DNA of 21,349 bases from DAOTXN01 sp034435435. Its GTDB lineage: Bacteria > Chloroflexota > Anaerolineae > S140-20. The stretch is taken from contig DAOTXN010000027.1 in assembly GCA_034435435.1 (NCBI GenBank), forward strand, positions 1 through 21,349, read 5' to 3'. Positions 14,523 through 21,349 of the stretch are shown here, piece by piece. How positions within the stretch are numbered: position 1 is the stretch's first letter; each line of letters begins with the position of its first letter. Position numbers and translations under genes: made by a program. Below the pieces are notes generated by a model, which ran no database searches, had not been told where the DNA came from, and was given only the letters and a program-made list of their open reading frames with translations.

Positions 14523-15629
14523 CTACTCTTCTCCCACTTGCAGCCACTCGTTCTCTTTGAACGTGATCAGCGGCAGCGGCTCATCCACGCTGCGGCCTGG
14601 CAAATAATCGAATGTTTCGCCCAGGCGCTGGCCGATGGCGCGGAACACCGATCCCACCGGCAGCTCGGCCGGACAGGCCTGGGTGCACATCCCGCAGCCC
14701 ACGCACGACAGACCCATGTGGTTCAGGCGCGTCAGGTGGAACAACGACATATCGGCGGGCAGCCGCATGGCCCCCTTTTGGTTGGCCCAGCCCACGTATT
14801 GCATCGGCTCGTGGTCGAACACCGCGCTCTTGAACACACACACCTTGCAATAGCAAATCGGACACACCGTCATGCAGTTGTGACAGCGGATGCACGTGTC
14901 GAACACGCCAATGATACCTTCGTCTCCCTCCAGCCGCGCCCGGATCGCCGTGTACTCGGCGTCGCGCACGGCGGTGCGGGCTGTCACCAGTTTGTCAACC
15001 GCCGCCGCTCGACCGCCTGGGCCTGATGACGAAGGACGAACGACGAAGGACGAAGAGCTGCTCAATTTTTCGGCCAACCCATCGGGCAGGCTCAGATAAA
15101 GCTCCTGGTCCCAATCGCTGCCCAGCAACTCGATGGTGATGTCGGCGTTGTCGTACACCGGCTGTTCGCACATCCGGCAGGCCAGGCGAAGTTGGGGATT
15201 GGTAGAGGCGGCGTCGTACAGCGCACGCCACGCATCCGCCTCGCGCCATTCGCCACCCGCCACCTCGAACGTCCCGGCGCAGTCCACGGCGATGACGGTC
15301 AGGTCGTCCAGGCTGGCCTGTTGCAGCTTGACCAGTTCGACCAACGCCCGCGCCTCGCACGCCCGCAGCACCGCCCCCACTTTAACCCGCGGCTCGCGGA
15401 TGCTGAGCTTGCCGGCCAGCGTGGCCGCGTTGCCGGGCATTACCGGGGCCAGCGGGTCGGCCGCGTCCAGCAAATCGGGGCGGCTGACCAGCGCCGGAGT
15501 CACCGCGCCGTGCGGCGTGCGCATCGGCGTCAGCAGCGCCTCGACCACACCCTGCGTCAACAACTCCTTCAAAAAGCCCTGGATCGCGCCCAAGGTCTCT
15601 CCATTTTCGACGGGAATGATAGCCTTCAT
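14523..15629 (-). CDS. FrhB/FdhB-like iron-sulfur subunit
   Basis: A 368-residue protein of the coenzyme F420 hydrogenase/dehydrogenase beta-subunit superfamily. The motif LRACEARALVEL (88-99) and CRMCEQPV are typical of the FrhB core. A ferredoxin-like segment follows with CIRCHNCMTVCPICYC (246-261) and CVGCGMCTQACP near the C-terminus, enough for two 4Fe-4S clusters. Relatives bind a flavin and use F420, formate-derived electrons or ferredoxin; which one applies here cannot be told. Residues about 190-204 (serine-rich, SSSSSFVVRPSSS) are encoded by a GACGAAGGACGAAC-type micro-repeat and look like an insertion. ATG 15629 has AGGAGA 5 nt upstream. It lies between mvhD and the FrdB-like gene, so it probably bridges Hdr and Frd parts. 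Confidence 0.82.
   Translation of the reverse strand: MKAIIPVENGETLGAIQGFLKELLTQGVVEALLTPMRTPHGAVTPALVSRPDLLDAADPLAPVMPGNAATLAGKLSIREPRVKVGAVLRACEARALVELVKLQQASLDDLTVIAVDCAGTFEVAGGEWREADAWRALYDAASTNPQLRLACRMCEQPVYDNADITIELLGSDWDQELYLSLPDGLAEKLSSSSSFVVRPSSSGPGGRAAAVDKLVTARTAVRDAEYTAIRARLEGDEGIIGVFDTCIRCHNCMTVCPICYCKVCVFKSAVFDHEPMQYVGWANQKGAMRLPADMSLFHLTRLNHMGLSCVGCGMCTQACPAELPVGSVFRAIGQRLGETFDYLPGRSVDEPLPLITFKENEWLQVGEE
15025..15060. repeat. GACGAAGGACGAA micro-repeat inside the FrhB-like gene
   Basis: Short tandem units of GACGAAGGACGAAC occupy a serine-rich linker of the coding region in frame. It looks like a micro-repeat insertion rather than family sequence. Confidence 0.55.
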
Positions 15630-15673
15630 TACTCTCTCCTGATCTTGCGCAAAACATAAAGCCGCGGTTTATG

Positions 15674-15702
15674 CTTCACGTTTCACGTTTCACGTCTTCA
15701 CA
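15674..15702. repeat. TTTCACG micro-repeat
   Basis: CTTCACGTTTCACGTTTCACGTCTTCAC is a run of four near-7-bp units. It lies in the short gap after mvhD and overlaps its stop codon. Possibly slippage-derived. Confidence 0.6.
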
Positions 15703-16126
15703 CCGCCCACTCTTGTTTGAGCGTATTGGGTCCTTTTTTCTTCAACGCGTCTGTAAACTCGGTGATCGTGTCGGCAAAGCGCTGCCCCTCGCTGGCGCTG
15801 ATCCAGCGCAGCAGGATGCGGTCCTCGTCGAACCCGGCATTCTTGACGATCTCTTTGAGCGCCACGACGCGCCGGCGGGCCTTATAGTTGCCCTCTTGAT
15901 AATGGCAATCGCCCGGATGGCAGCCGCCGATGAGCACGCCGTCGGCCCCTTGCAACCCGGCCTTGAGCACGTAAATCGGGTCCACCGCGCCGCTGCACAT
16001 CAGGCGAATAATGCGCACGTTGGGCGGATATTGCAGGCGACTGGTCCCGGCCAGGTCGGCCCCGGTGTAGGTGCACCAGTTGCATAGAAAAGCAATAATC
16101 TTGGGTTCAAAACCGTTTTCGCTCAT
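15698..16126 (-). CDS. mvhD: MvhD-like hydrogenase iron-sulfur (delta) subunit
   Basis: A 142-residue protein matching the MvhD/FrhD delta-subunit family. Five cysteines in the expected places (Cys15, 18, 44, 69, 74; CNWCTYTGAD, RLMCSGAVDP, GGCHPGDCHYQEGN) bind a 2Fe-2S cluster. MvhD links an electron donor to HdrA in bifurcating Hdr complexes. ATG 16126 has AGGAGA 6 nt upstream. It is separated from the HdrA-like gene by an antisense gene pair, which is unusual because the two are normally adjacent or fused. No hydrogenase large or small subunit is in the window, so the donor is probably the FrhB-like protein or another flavoprotein. Confidence 0.93.
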   Translation of the reverse strand: MSENGFEPKIIAFLCNWCTYTGADLAGTSRLQYPPNVRIIRLMCSGAVDPIYVLKAGLQGADGVLIGGCHPGDCHYQEGNYKARRRVVALKEIVKNAGFDEDRILLRWISASEGQRFADTITEFTDALKKKGPNTLKQEWAV

Positions 16127-16140
16127 AGATGTTCTCCTGG

Positions 16141-16169
16141 TTGGCCCTAATCCCTTTCTATGTTATAAT
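16141..16169 (+). promoter_or_regulatory. Promoter of the DUF4258/YgiT pair
   Basis: TTGGCC (16141-16146) and a perfect TATAAT (16164-16169) are 17 bp apart on the plus strand. The start point would be near 16176, giving a short leader before ATG 16202. It overlaps the upstream region of mvhD on the other strand. Confidence 0.6.
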
Positions 16170-16201
16170 CTCATTGACCTTTTCGCCGGGCGACGTGCAC
16201 C

Positions 16202-16510
16202 ATGAGCAAACCACTGGACATTGCGTTCATCCGCGCCAAGATTCGCCACAAGAAATACATCATTGATCCCCAGCACGTGCTCCAGCTACACAAGTACGGG
16301 GTCAACATGCCCGCTATGGAACAGGTCATTTTGACCGGTACAATTATCGAGACCCACCCCCATAACTTGATCCTCGGCTTTGCCAACGATCTGCCCATAC
16401 ACGTGGCGTGTAGCTATTGGGCCGAGGAAGATACGATATACATTCATACGGTGTACATCCCTGATGATCGCTGGATGCCAGATTACAAGACCAGGAAATG
16501 GAAACGATGA
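16202..16510 (+). CDS. DUF4258 protein (putative toxin)
   Basis: A 102-residue basic protein with the DUF4258 pattern: an N-terminal helix FIRAKIRHKKYIIDPQHVLQ, then strands with GTIIETHPHNLILGF and the terminal DDRWMPDYKTRKWKR. DUF4258 proteins are usually toxins of type II toxin-antitoxin pairs related to BrnT/RelE-like RNases (family knowledge; activity not shown). The gene overlaps the YgiT-type gene by four bases (ATGA). No strong Shine-Dalgarno sequence is seen. It is the only plus-strand unit in the window. Confidence 0.82.
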   Translation: MSKPLDIAFIRAKIRHKKYIIDPQHVLQLHKYGVNMPAMEQVILTGTIIETHPHNLILGFANDLPIHVACSYWAEEDTIYIHTVYIPDDRWMPDYKTRKWKR

Positions 16511-16788
16511 AAAGCTGTCCCGAATGTCACAACTCGATGCGTTTGGAAAAGATCGTGTTAGCCTATACCCAAGATGGCGTTCAACTCGAAATCCGCGACG
16601 TGCCGGCCTGGGTTTGCTCCGTTTGCGGTAAGCAACTCGTCACCGGCGAGGTCGCTACTCAGGTCAGCCACATCCTCGATAACCTCAAACAAAGCGGAGC
16701 ACTCGAAGAATTCAGGGCTAATTTGTCCCGTTTTCGCCAGACCGTCTCCCAACTCCGCACCGCTCACCTCGAGCTCGTCTACCCCTGA
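16507..16788 (+). CDS. YgiT-type zinc-finger protein (putative antitoxin)
   Basis: A 93-residue protein with a zinc ribbon at the N-terminus made of CPEC (Cys4, Cys7) and CSVCGK (Cys37, Cys40), the YgiT/MqsA-N signature, then a helical tail. The MqsA-type HTH domain is not apparent, so DNA binding is uncertain. The ATG at 16507 overlaps the toxin stop (ATGA) and has AGGA about 10 nt upstream; a start three codons earlier has no usable ribosome site. Toxin-first order is typical of DUF4258-YgiT pairs. Confidence 0.82.
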   Translation: MKSCPECHNSMRLEKIVLAYTQDGVQLEIRDVPAWVCSVCGKQLVTGEVATQVSHILDNLKQSGALEEFRANLSRFRQTVSQLRTAHLELVYP

Positions 16789-16789
16789 C

Positions 16790-16819
16790 CCGTGTTGCGT
16801 CACGGAACACGCAGCACGG
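16790..16819. terminator. Hairpin between the convergent YgiT and HdrA-like genes
   Basis: CCGTGTTGCGT (16790-16800) pairs with ACGCAGCACGG (16809-16819) with one wobble, over an 8-nt loop. It lies exactly between the two convergent stops. No T-run follows on either strand, so it may be a weak bidirectional terminator or an RNA stabiliser. Confidence 0.45.
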
Positions 16820-19800
16820 TCAAATCGTCTCCAGCGCCGCATCCAGCATGCCCGTCACCTGCAAGAACTCGAATCCTTTCTGCTGGCTGGCCTTGTTCGG
16901 GCAGGCCGCCACGCACGCGCCACAGCCCTGGCACAACACCTCGACCACCTCAGCATAGAGCATGCCCGGCTCCAGGATGCGCGCGTTGTACGGGCACACC
17001 TCGACGCACAGGCCGCAGGCTGCGCACAGGCGAGGATTGACCGATGCGATAATCGGCGTGGCCGTCAGCTCCTTCTTGGACAACAGCGACACCGCCCGCA
17101 CCGCCGCAGCCCTGGCCTGGGCCATCGTCTCGTCCACGGCGCGCGGCGAGTGGGCCAGGCCGCACAGATACACCCCGTCGGCGGCAAAATCCACCGGGCG
17201 TAGCTTGACGTGCGCCTCCAGGAAGAACTTTTCGCCGGTCAGAGGCAGCTTGAGCAACTGGCTCAAATGCTCGTTGCCCGGCTCGGCTTCGATTCCTGCG
17301 CTGAGCACCACTCGCTCGGCGGGCAATTCCAACACCTCGCCGTCCGGCTGGACCTCGACGCGCACCTGCAAATGACCATTTTGCCGGGTCACCTGCGGCG
17401 GTCTATCCGCATCGAACTCGAGAAACATCACGCCCGCCTGCCGCGCCTCGCGGTACAGCCGCTCGCGGAAACCGTAGGTGCGGATGTCGCGGTACAGAAT
17501 CGCCACCTGCGCCTCAGGGTTGCGTTCCTTGATCGCCAGCGCGTTCTTGATGGCCTGCGAGCAACATATCCGCGAGCAATACGGATGGTCGTCATCGCGC
17601 GAGCCGACGCATTGGATCATTACCACGGTATTCGGTAGATTGGTAGATTGGGAATTGGTCCCAATTTCCCAATTTACCAACTCCTTCTCCAGCTCGCGTT
17701 GCGTGACCACGCCTGGCAGATCCCCATAGCCGTAGGTTTTTGGCTCAATCTCGCGCGCGCCCGTGGCGACGACCACCGCGCCGTGGGTCACTTCGGTGCG
17801 CACACCCGCTTTGCCCCGCACGGTGGTGCGGAACTGGCCCACGTACCCACCGACCTGCTCCACCTCGGTCTCTAGCATCACCGTGATGCGCGGGTTTGCG
17901 CTGACCTTTTCAATCGTCTCTTGGAGCAATTGCTGCGGGTTTGTTCCGTCGAACCCGACGAAAATGTGCCGCAAGTGGCCGCCCAGCTCGGCTTCTTTTT
18001 CGACCAGGTAGACCGGGTAGCCCTGTTCGGCAATGGACAACGCCGCCGTCATCCCGGCCAGCCCGCCGCCGATGACCAATGCCCGATGCTCCACGTTCAG
18101 CGTGCCGCGCTGGAGCGGGCGCAGCCTGCGGGCTTTGGCCACGGCCATCGTGACCAACTGCTTGGCCTTCTGGGTAGCTACGGCGTGGTCGGCCCGATGC
18201 ACCCACGAAACCTGCTCGCGGATGTTGGCCAGCTCGAACAGGTGCGGGTTCAATCCGGCCTGGCGGATGGTGTCCTGGAACAACGGCTCGTGGGTGCGCG
18301 GCGTGCAGCTCGCCACGACCACCCGGTTCAAGCCGTGCTGTTTGACCTTTTCGGTGATTTTCTCTTGCGTGTCCTGCGAGCAAGTGTACAGATTACGCTC
18401 GGCGTACACCACGTTGGGCAACCCTTGCGCGTATTCGACCACCGTGGGCACGTCCACCACGCCCCCGATGTTGATGCCGCAGTGGCACACAAACACACCC
18501 ACGCGCGGCTCTTCCTCGCTCACGTCCCGCTCCGGCGGATAGACCGCCTCGCGGGTCAGCGTGCCCCGCGCCTGGGCCAGCAGCGCCGAGGCGCTGGCCG
18601 CCGCGCAACTGGCCTCGATCACCGTTTCGGGAATGTCCTTGGGTTCGCCAAAGGCGCCCGCCACGAAAATACCGGGCCGGTTGGTCTCGGTCGGGTGGAA
18701 AATGGGCGGCTCGGCAAAGCCGTACTCGTTCAAATCCACACCCAGCAGGCCGGCCATGCGCTGCGTCTCGGCAGTGGGCCTGAGTCCGACCGACAGCACG
18801 ACCATATCGAATTCTTCTTCGTGCAGCACCGGCTTGCCCTGGGCGTCGAACGTGGCATAATGCACACGCAGGTTTTTCGACCCCGGCGCTTCTTTGACCG
18901 TCGAGACCATACTACGCACGTAGCGCACGCCGTGCTCGTGCTCGGCCCGTTCGATGTAGGGGTCAAAACCCTTGCCAAAGGCGCGAATGTCCATATAGAA
19001 AATGGTCGGCTGGATACGGGCGTCGTGCTCTTTGGCAATCACCGCCTCTTTCGTCGCGTACATGCAGCACACCGACGAGCAATAGCCCTGCTCGCAACTG
19101 CTGTCCCGCGAGCCGACGCACTGGATCCAGGCCACCTTGTGCGGGTGCTCGCCATCGGAGGGGCGCTGCACCACACCCGCAAACGGCCCCGACGCGCTGA
19201 GCATGCGCTCGAATTCCAGGCTGGTGACGACGTTGGCGTAGCGCCCATAGCCAAACTCGGGACGAACCCCGCCGGGCATCGTCTCGACGCCGGGAATCAG
19301 CACCACCGCGCCGACGGACAACTCGACGATTTCCTCGACCTGGTTGTGGTCAATAGCCCCGGCCTTGCAGGCATACACGCACTGCAAGCACTCGGAGCAT
19401 ACGCCGCATTGCACACACCGCTCGGCTTCGGCGCGGGCCTGCTCCTCGCTCAGCCCGGCGTACACCTCGTTAAAGTCTGTCTTGCGCTCGGCGGCGGGCC
19501 GCTTGTTCATCTCGCGCCGGCCCTCCGCCGACGCCCCCACCGACACCAGTTTCTGCCACACCTCCTGCTCGTCGAATTCGAGCTTGGGTGGGCGCAGCGC
19601 GTCGGCATTCTCGGTCAACGGCTGGCCGTTCAAAAAGCGGTGAATCGAGCGGGCGGCCTTGTGTCCGGCGGCGATGGCATCCACGATAAAAGCCGTGCTC
19701 GTCACCACGTCGCCCCCGGCAAAAACACCGGGCTGACTGGTCGCCAGCGTCTCCGGGTCCACGGCCGGGAAACGTCCGCGAATGGTCTGGATGGAATCCT

Positions 19801-21349
19801 TCAAACACTCGATATTCGGGCGCTGGCCGATGGCAAAAATGACCACGTCGGCGGCCAGCACCTCTTCCGTGCCGGGCAGCTCGTCAAAGTCGGGTCGGCC
19901 ATTGACAAAGCCCCGGAAATCAATCTGTGCGCAGCGCACACCCATCACCCGTCCGGCGTCGTTCGTCACCTCTTTGAACGTGCGAGACGGAAACACTGCG
20001 ATACCCTCTTCCTCGGCGTCGCGCACTTCCCAATCGTGGGCGGGCATTTTCTCGCGGCTCTCCAGGCAAGCCATCCCTACCCACGCCGCGCCCAACCGCA
20101 CCGCGCCCATCGCCGCGTCAATGGCGACGTTGCCGCCGCCCAGCACCAGCACACGCTTGCCGGGAATGGTGGTCAGTAGATTGGTGGATTGGAAATTGGT
20201 AAATTGGGAGTTGCGCAAGCTGATGTCGCGCAGGAAATCTATGGCGATGTGTACGCCGGGCAGGTCGGCGCCGGGGATAGGCAATTTGGCTCCCTCGTGC
20301 GCGCCGACGGCCACGAACGCGGCGTCGAACCCGTCTTTGAGCAAGGCGGGGACGTCCTCGACTCGGTGGTTGAGCGCCAATTCGACGCCCTCGGCCAGGA
20401 TGTCGTCCACTTCTTTTTGGACCAAGTCGTAGGGCAGGCGGTACTCCGGCACGCCCACGCGCATCATCCCGCCGGGCGCGGGCAGCGCCTCGTACACAGT
20501 GACGGCGTGGCCCCGGCGCACCAGGTCCAACGCGCAGGTCAGGCCCGCCGGTCCCGCGCCGACGATGGCGACCTTTTTCCCGGTGGGTTCCGGTTTTTCA
20601 GTCTCCGGCGTCGCGCCGTTCGTCCCGTGTTCCAAAACCCAATCAGTGGCGAAACGCTTCAATCCCATGATGTTGACCGCGTCGTCCACTTTGCCCCGCG
20701 AGCAGGCATCCTCGCAGCGATGGTTACACACCCGCCCACACACCGACGGGAACGGGTTATCCTCTTTGATGGTGCGGTAGGCGTCGGCGTAGCGTCCCTC
20801 GCGGATGAGCGCCACGTAACCCTGCGCCCGCTGGTTAATCGGGCAGGCGTCGCGGCAGGGAGCCATGCCCAATTTCTCGATGGCAAAGGCGTTGGGGATG
20901 GCCTGCGGGTAGGGTTTGTAGACCGCCTTGCGCTCCGACAGTCCGCCGTTGAAGGCGTCGGGCCGGTGGATGGGACAGGCCACCGCGCAGTCGCCGCAGC
21001 CGGTGCACACGCCCAGCTTGACGTAGCGCGGATGCTGGCGGATTTTGACCCGAAAGTCGCCCGGCTCGCCCTCGATGCCGACGATTTCACCGGTGGTGAG
21101 GATGTCAATGTTGAGATGCCGCCCCACCTCCACCAGCTTGGGCGACATGATGCACATGGCGCAGTCGTTCGTCGGAAATGTCTTGTCCAATTGGGCCATA
21201 ATGCCGCCAATTGCCGGCGACCGTTCCGCCAGGTACACCTTGAGCCCGGCCTCGGCCAGGTCCAGTGACGCCTGCATCCCACCGATACCGGCTCCGACGA
21301 CGAGGACTGCCCCAATTGGCCCCGAGCCAGTGCCGGGCTGAGGCTGGGC
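16820..21349 (-). CDS. Giant HdrA-NfnB-HdrA fusion, 5' end outside window
   Basis: At least 1509 residues; the frame stays open to the right edge and GAGIGG, the first FAD motif, lies before the first visible ATG (21277). Counting from that Met, the first HdrA half has TNDCAMCIMSPK (about 37-46) and CTGCGDCAVACP (91-102). An NfnB/GltD-like NAD(P)H-FAD unit is inserted at about 130-560 (CRDACP, CGRVCNHRCEDAC, GAGPAG, GGGNVAID, GGDVVT). Then HdrA resumes with CVQCGVCSECLQCVYAC, and GYCSSVCCMYATKEA. A second HdrA-like half carries VCHCGINIGG (about 929), GGGLAGM (about 1070) and YCSRICCSQAIKNA, and ends with CAACGLCVEVCP and CQGCGACVAACP. The layout recalls HdrL-type proteins of sulfate reducers. 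It should hold three flavins and many clusters, suitable for electron bifurcation with NAD(P)H and ferredoxin (inferred). Confidence 0.9.
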   Translation of the reverse strand, partial: AQPQPGTGSGPIGAVLVVGAGIGGMQASLDLAEAGLKVYLAERSPAIGGIMAQLDKTFPTNDCAMCIMSPKLVEVGRHLNIDILTTGEIVGIEGEPGDFRVKIRQHPRYVKLGVCTGCGDCAVACPIHRPDAFNGGLSERKAVYKPYPQAIPNAFAIEKLGMAPCRDACPINQRAQGYVALIREGRYADAYRTIKEDNPFPSVCGRVCNHRCEDACSRGKVDDAVNIMGLKRFATDWVLEHGTNGATPETEKPEPTGKKVAIVGAGPAGLTCALDLVRRGHAVTVYEALPAPGGMMRVGVPEYRLPYDLVQKEVDDILAEGVELALNHRVEDVPALLKDGFDAAFVAVGAHEGAKLPIPGADLPGVHIAIDFLRDISLRNSQFTNFQSTNLLTTIPGKRVLVLGGGNVAIDAAMGAVRLGAAWVGMACLESREKMPAHDWEVRDAEEEGIAVFPSRTFKEVTNDAGRVMGVRCAQIDFRGFVNGRPDFDELPGTEEVLAADVVIFAIGQRPNIECLKDSIQTIRGRFPAVDPETLATSQPGVFAGGDVVTSTAFIVDAIAAGHKAARSIHRFLNGQPLTENADALRPPKLEFDEQEVWQKLVSVGASAEGRREMNKRPAAERKTDFNEVYAGLSEEQARAEAERCVQCGVCSECLQCVYACKAGAIDHNQVEEIVELSVGAVVLIPGVETMPGGVRPEFGYGRYANVVTSLEFERMLSASGPFAGVVQRPSDGEHPHKVAWIQCVGSRDSSCEQGYCSSVCCMYATKEAVIAKEHDARIQPTIFYMDIRAFGKGFDPYIERAEHEHGVRYVRSMVSTVKEAPGSKNLRVHYATFDAQGKPVLHEEEFDMVVLSVGLRPTAETQRMAGLLGVDLNEYGFAEPPIFHPTETNRPGIFVAGAFGEPKDIPETVIEASCAAASASALLAQARGTLTREAVYPPERDVSEEEPRVGVFVCHCGINIGGVVDVPTVVEYAQGLPNVVYAERNLYTCSQDTQEKITEKVKQHGLNRVVVASCTPRTHEPLFQDTIRQAGLNPHLFELANIREQVSWVHRADHAVATQKAKQLVTMAVAKARRLRPLQRGTLNVEHRALVIGGGLAGMTAALSIAEQGYPVYLVEKEAELGGHLRHIFVGFDGTNPQQLLQETIEKVSANPRITVMLETEVEQVGGYVGQFRTTVRGKAGVRTEVTHGAVVVATGAREIEPKTYGYGDLPGVVTQRELEKELVNWEIGTNSQSTNLPNTVVMIQCVGSRDDDHPYCSRICCSQAIKNALAIKERNPEAQVAILYRDIRTYGFRERLYREARQAGVMFLEFDADRPPQVTRQNGHLQVRVEVQPDGEVLELPAERVVLSAGIEAEPGNEHLSQLLKLPLTGEKFFLEAHVKLRPVDFAADGVYLCGLAHSPRAVDETMAQARAAAVRAVSLLSKKELTATPIIASVNPRLCAACGLCVEVCPYNARILEPGMLYAEVVEVLCQGCGACVAACPNKASQQKGFEFLQVTGMLDAALETI
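17633..17683. repeat. Palindromic TTGGTAAATTGG-family element inside the HdrA-like gene
   Basis: TTGGTAGATTGGGAATTGG followed closely by its near-complement (CCAATTTCCCAATTTACCAA) sits in frame in the second HdrA half. It encodes an Asn/Thr/Ser-rich insert (NWEIGTNSQSTNLPNT, about residues 1198-1215). It is related to the intergenic copy at 14484-14522. Confidence 0.75.
20173..20211. repeat. Half copy of the TTGGTAAATTGG-family element inside the HdrA-like gene
   Basis: CAGTAGATTGGTGGATTGG continues into GAAATTGGTAAATTGGGAG. Only one arm is present. It encodes NSQFTNFQSTNLLT, much like the peptide from the 17633 copy, inside the NfnB-like domain just before its GGGNVAID motif. The frame is kept. 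Confidence 0.65.

Noticed and set aside
18980..19100. Selenocysteine in the HdrA-like double-Cys loop, as in some methanogen HdrA proteins.
   Set aside because: Both loops read Cys (YCSSVCC and YCSRICC) with no in-frame TGA.
17921..20179. A 752-codon open frame on plus opposite the HdrA-like gene.
   Set aside because: Same reason: antisense high-GC shadow with His/Gly/Arg-rich composition and no recognisable domain.
21275..21277. ATG at 21277 as the start of the HdrA-like gene.
   Set aside because: The FAD motif GAGIGG lies in frame just upstream and the frame is open to the window edge, so the true start is outside.

Overview
The window is a GC-rich bacterial segment of about 21.3 kb, most likely from an anaerobic or facultative member of the Chloroflexota (Anaerolineae-like). 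That placement is an inference. It rests on the gene mix (HdrA/MvhD-type redox proteins, SHOCT mini-proteins, an FTR1 permease) and on dispersed palindromic intergenic repeats such as ACCACCAAGAC and ACACAGAT, which I associate with environmental genomes of this kind. No RNA gene is visible. Almost every gene is on the minus strand; only a small toxin-antitoxin-like pair is on plus.

Reading down the minus strand from the right edge, the first region (about 12.1-21.35 kb) encodes a soluble flavin/iron-sulfur electron-transfer system. It starts with a giant HdrA-like protein (HdrA half, inserted NfnB/GltD-like NAD(P)H domain, second HdrA half) whose 5' end lies outside the window. It continues with an MvhD-like subunit, an FrhB/FdhB-like iron-sulfur flavoprotein subunit, a fumarate-reductase-type 2Fe-2S/4Fe-4S subunit and an FrdA/TfrA-type flavoprotein, and ends at a clear intrinsic terminator (12044-12075). 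A DUF4258/YgiT-type pair on the opposite strand splits the giant HdrA gene from mvhD. A bifurcating or confurcating fumarate/succinate complex is a reasonable inference. No HdrB, HdrC or membrane anchor is present.

The second region (about 8.5-12.0 kb) is a lipid-related unit with a good promoter (11994-12022). It holds a fusion of an alpha/beta hydrolase with an AMP-forming acyl-CoA ligase, followed by a patatin-like phospholipase. The patatin reading frame ends inside a 106-bp MITE-like element with perfect 18-bp inverted repeats.

The third region (about 0.5-8.4 kb) is the most novel. An FTR1-type iron permease, an OmpR-type response regulator and a histidine kinase form one unit. They are followed by two paralogous SHOCT mini-proteins, a rhodanese lipoprotein, a PCYCGC-motif lipoprotein, a membrane CuA-type cupredoxin, a DUF1573-like membrane-anchored protein, a NapH/NosR-like polyferredoxin and a CuA-cytochrome c protein. 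Two of these genes, the PCYCGC and DUF1573-like ones, are each interrupted by an in-frame TGA exactly where a redox cysteine is expected. In both, the frame continues with family-like sequence to a normal stop, and a perfect short hairpin with a G in the second apical-loop position sits 20-23 nt after the TGA, as bacterial SECIS elements do. I read them as two selenoproteins encoded side by side in a copper/iron redox operon; conventional gene calling would truncate both.

The first 534 bases hold no intact gene. They contain three 15-bp direct repeats with a 34-35 bp period and traces of decayed coding sequence.
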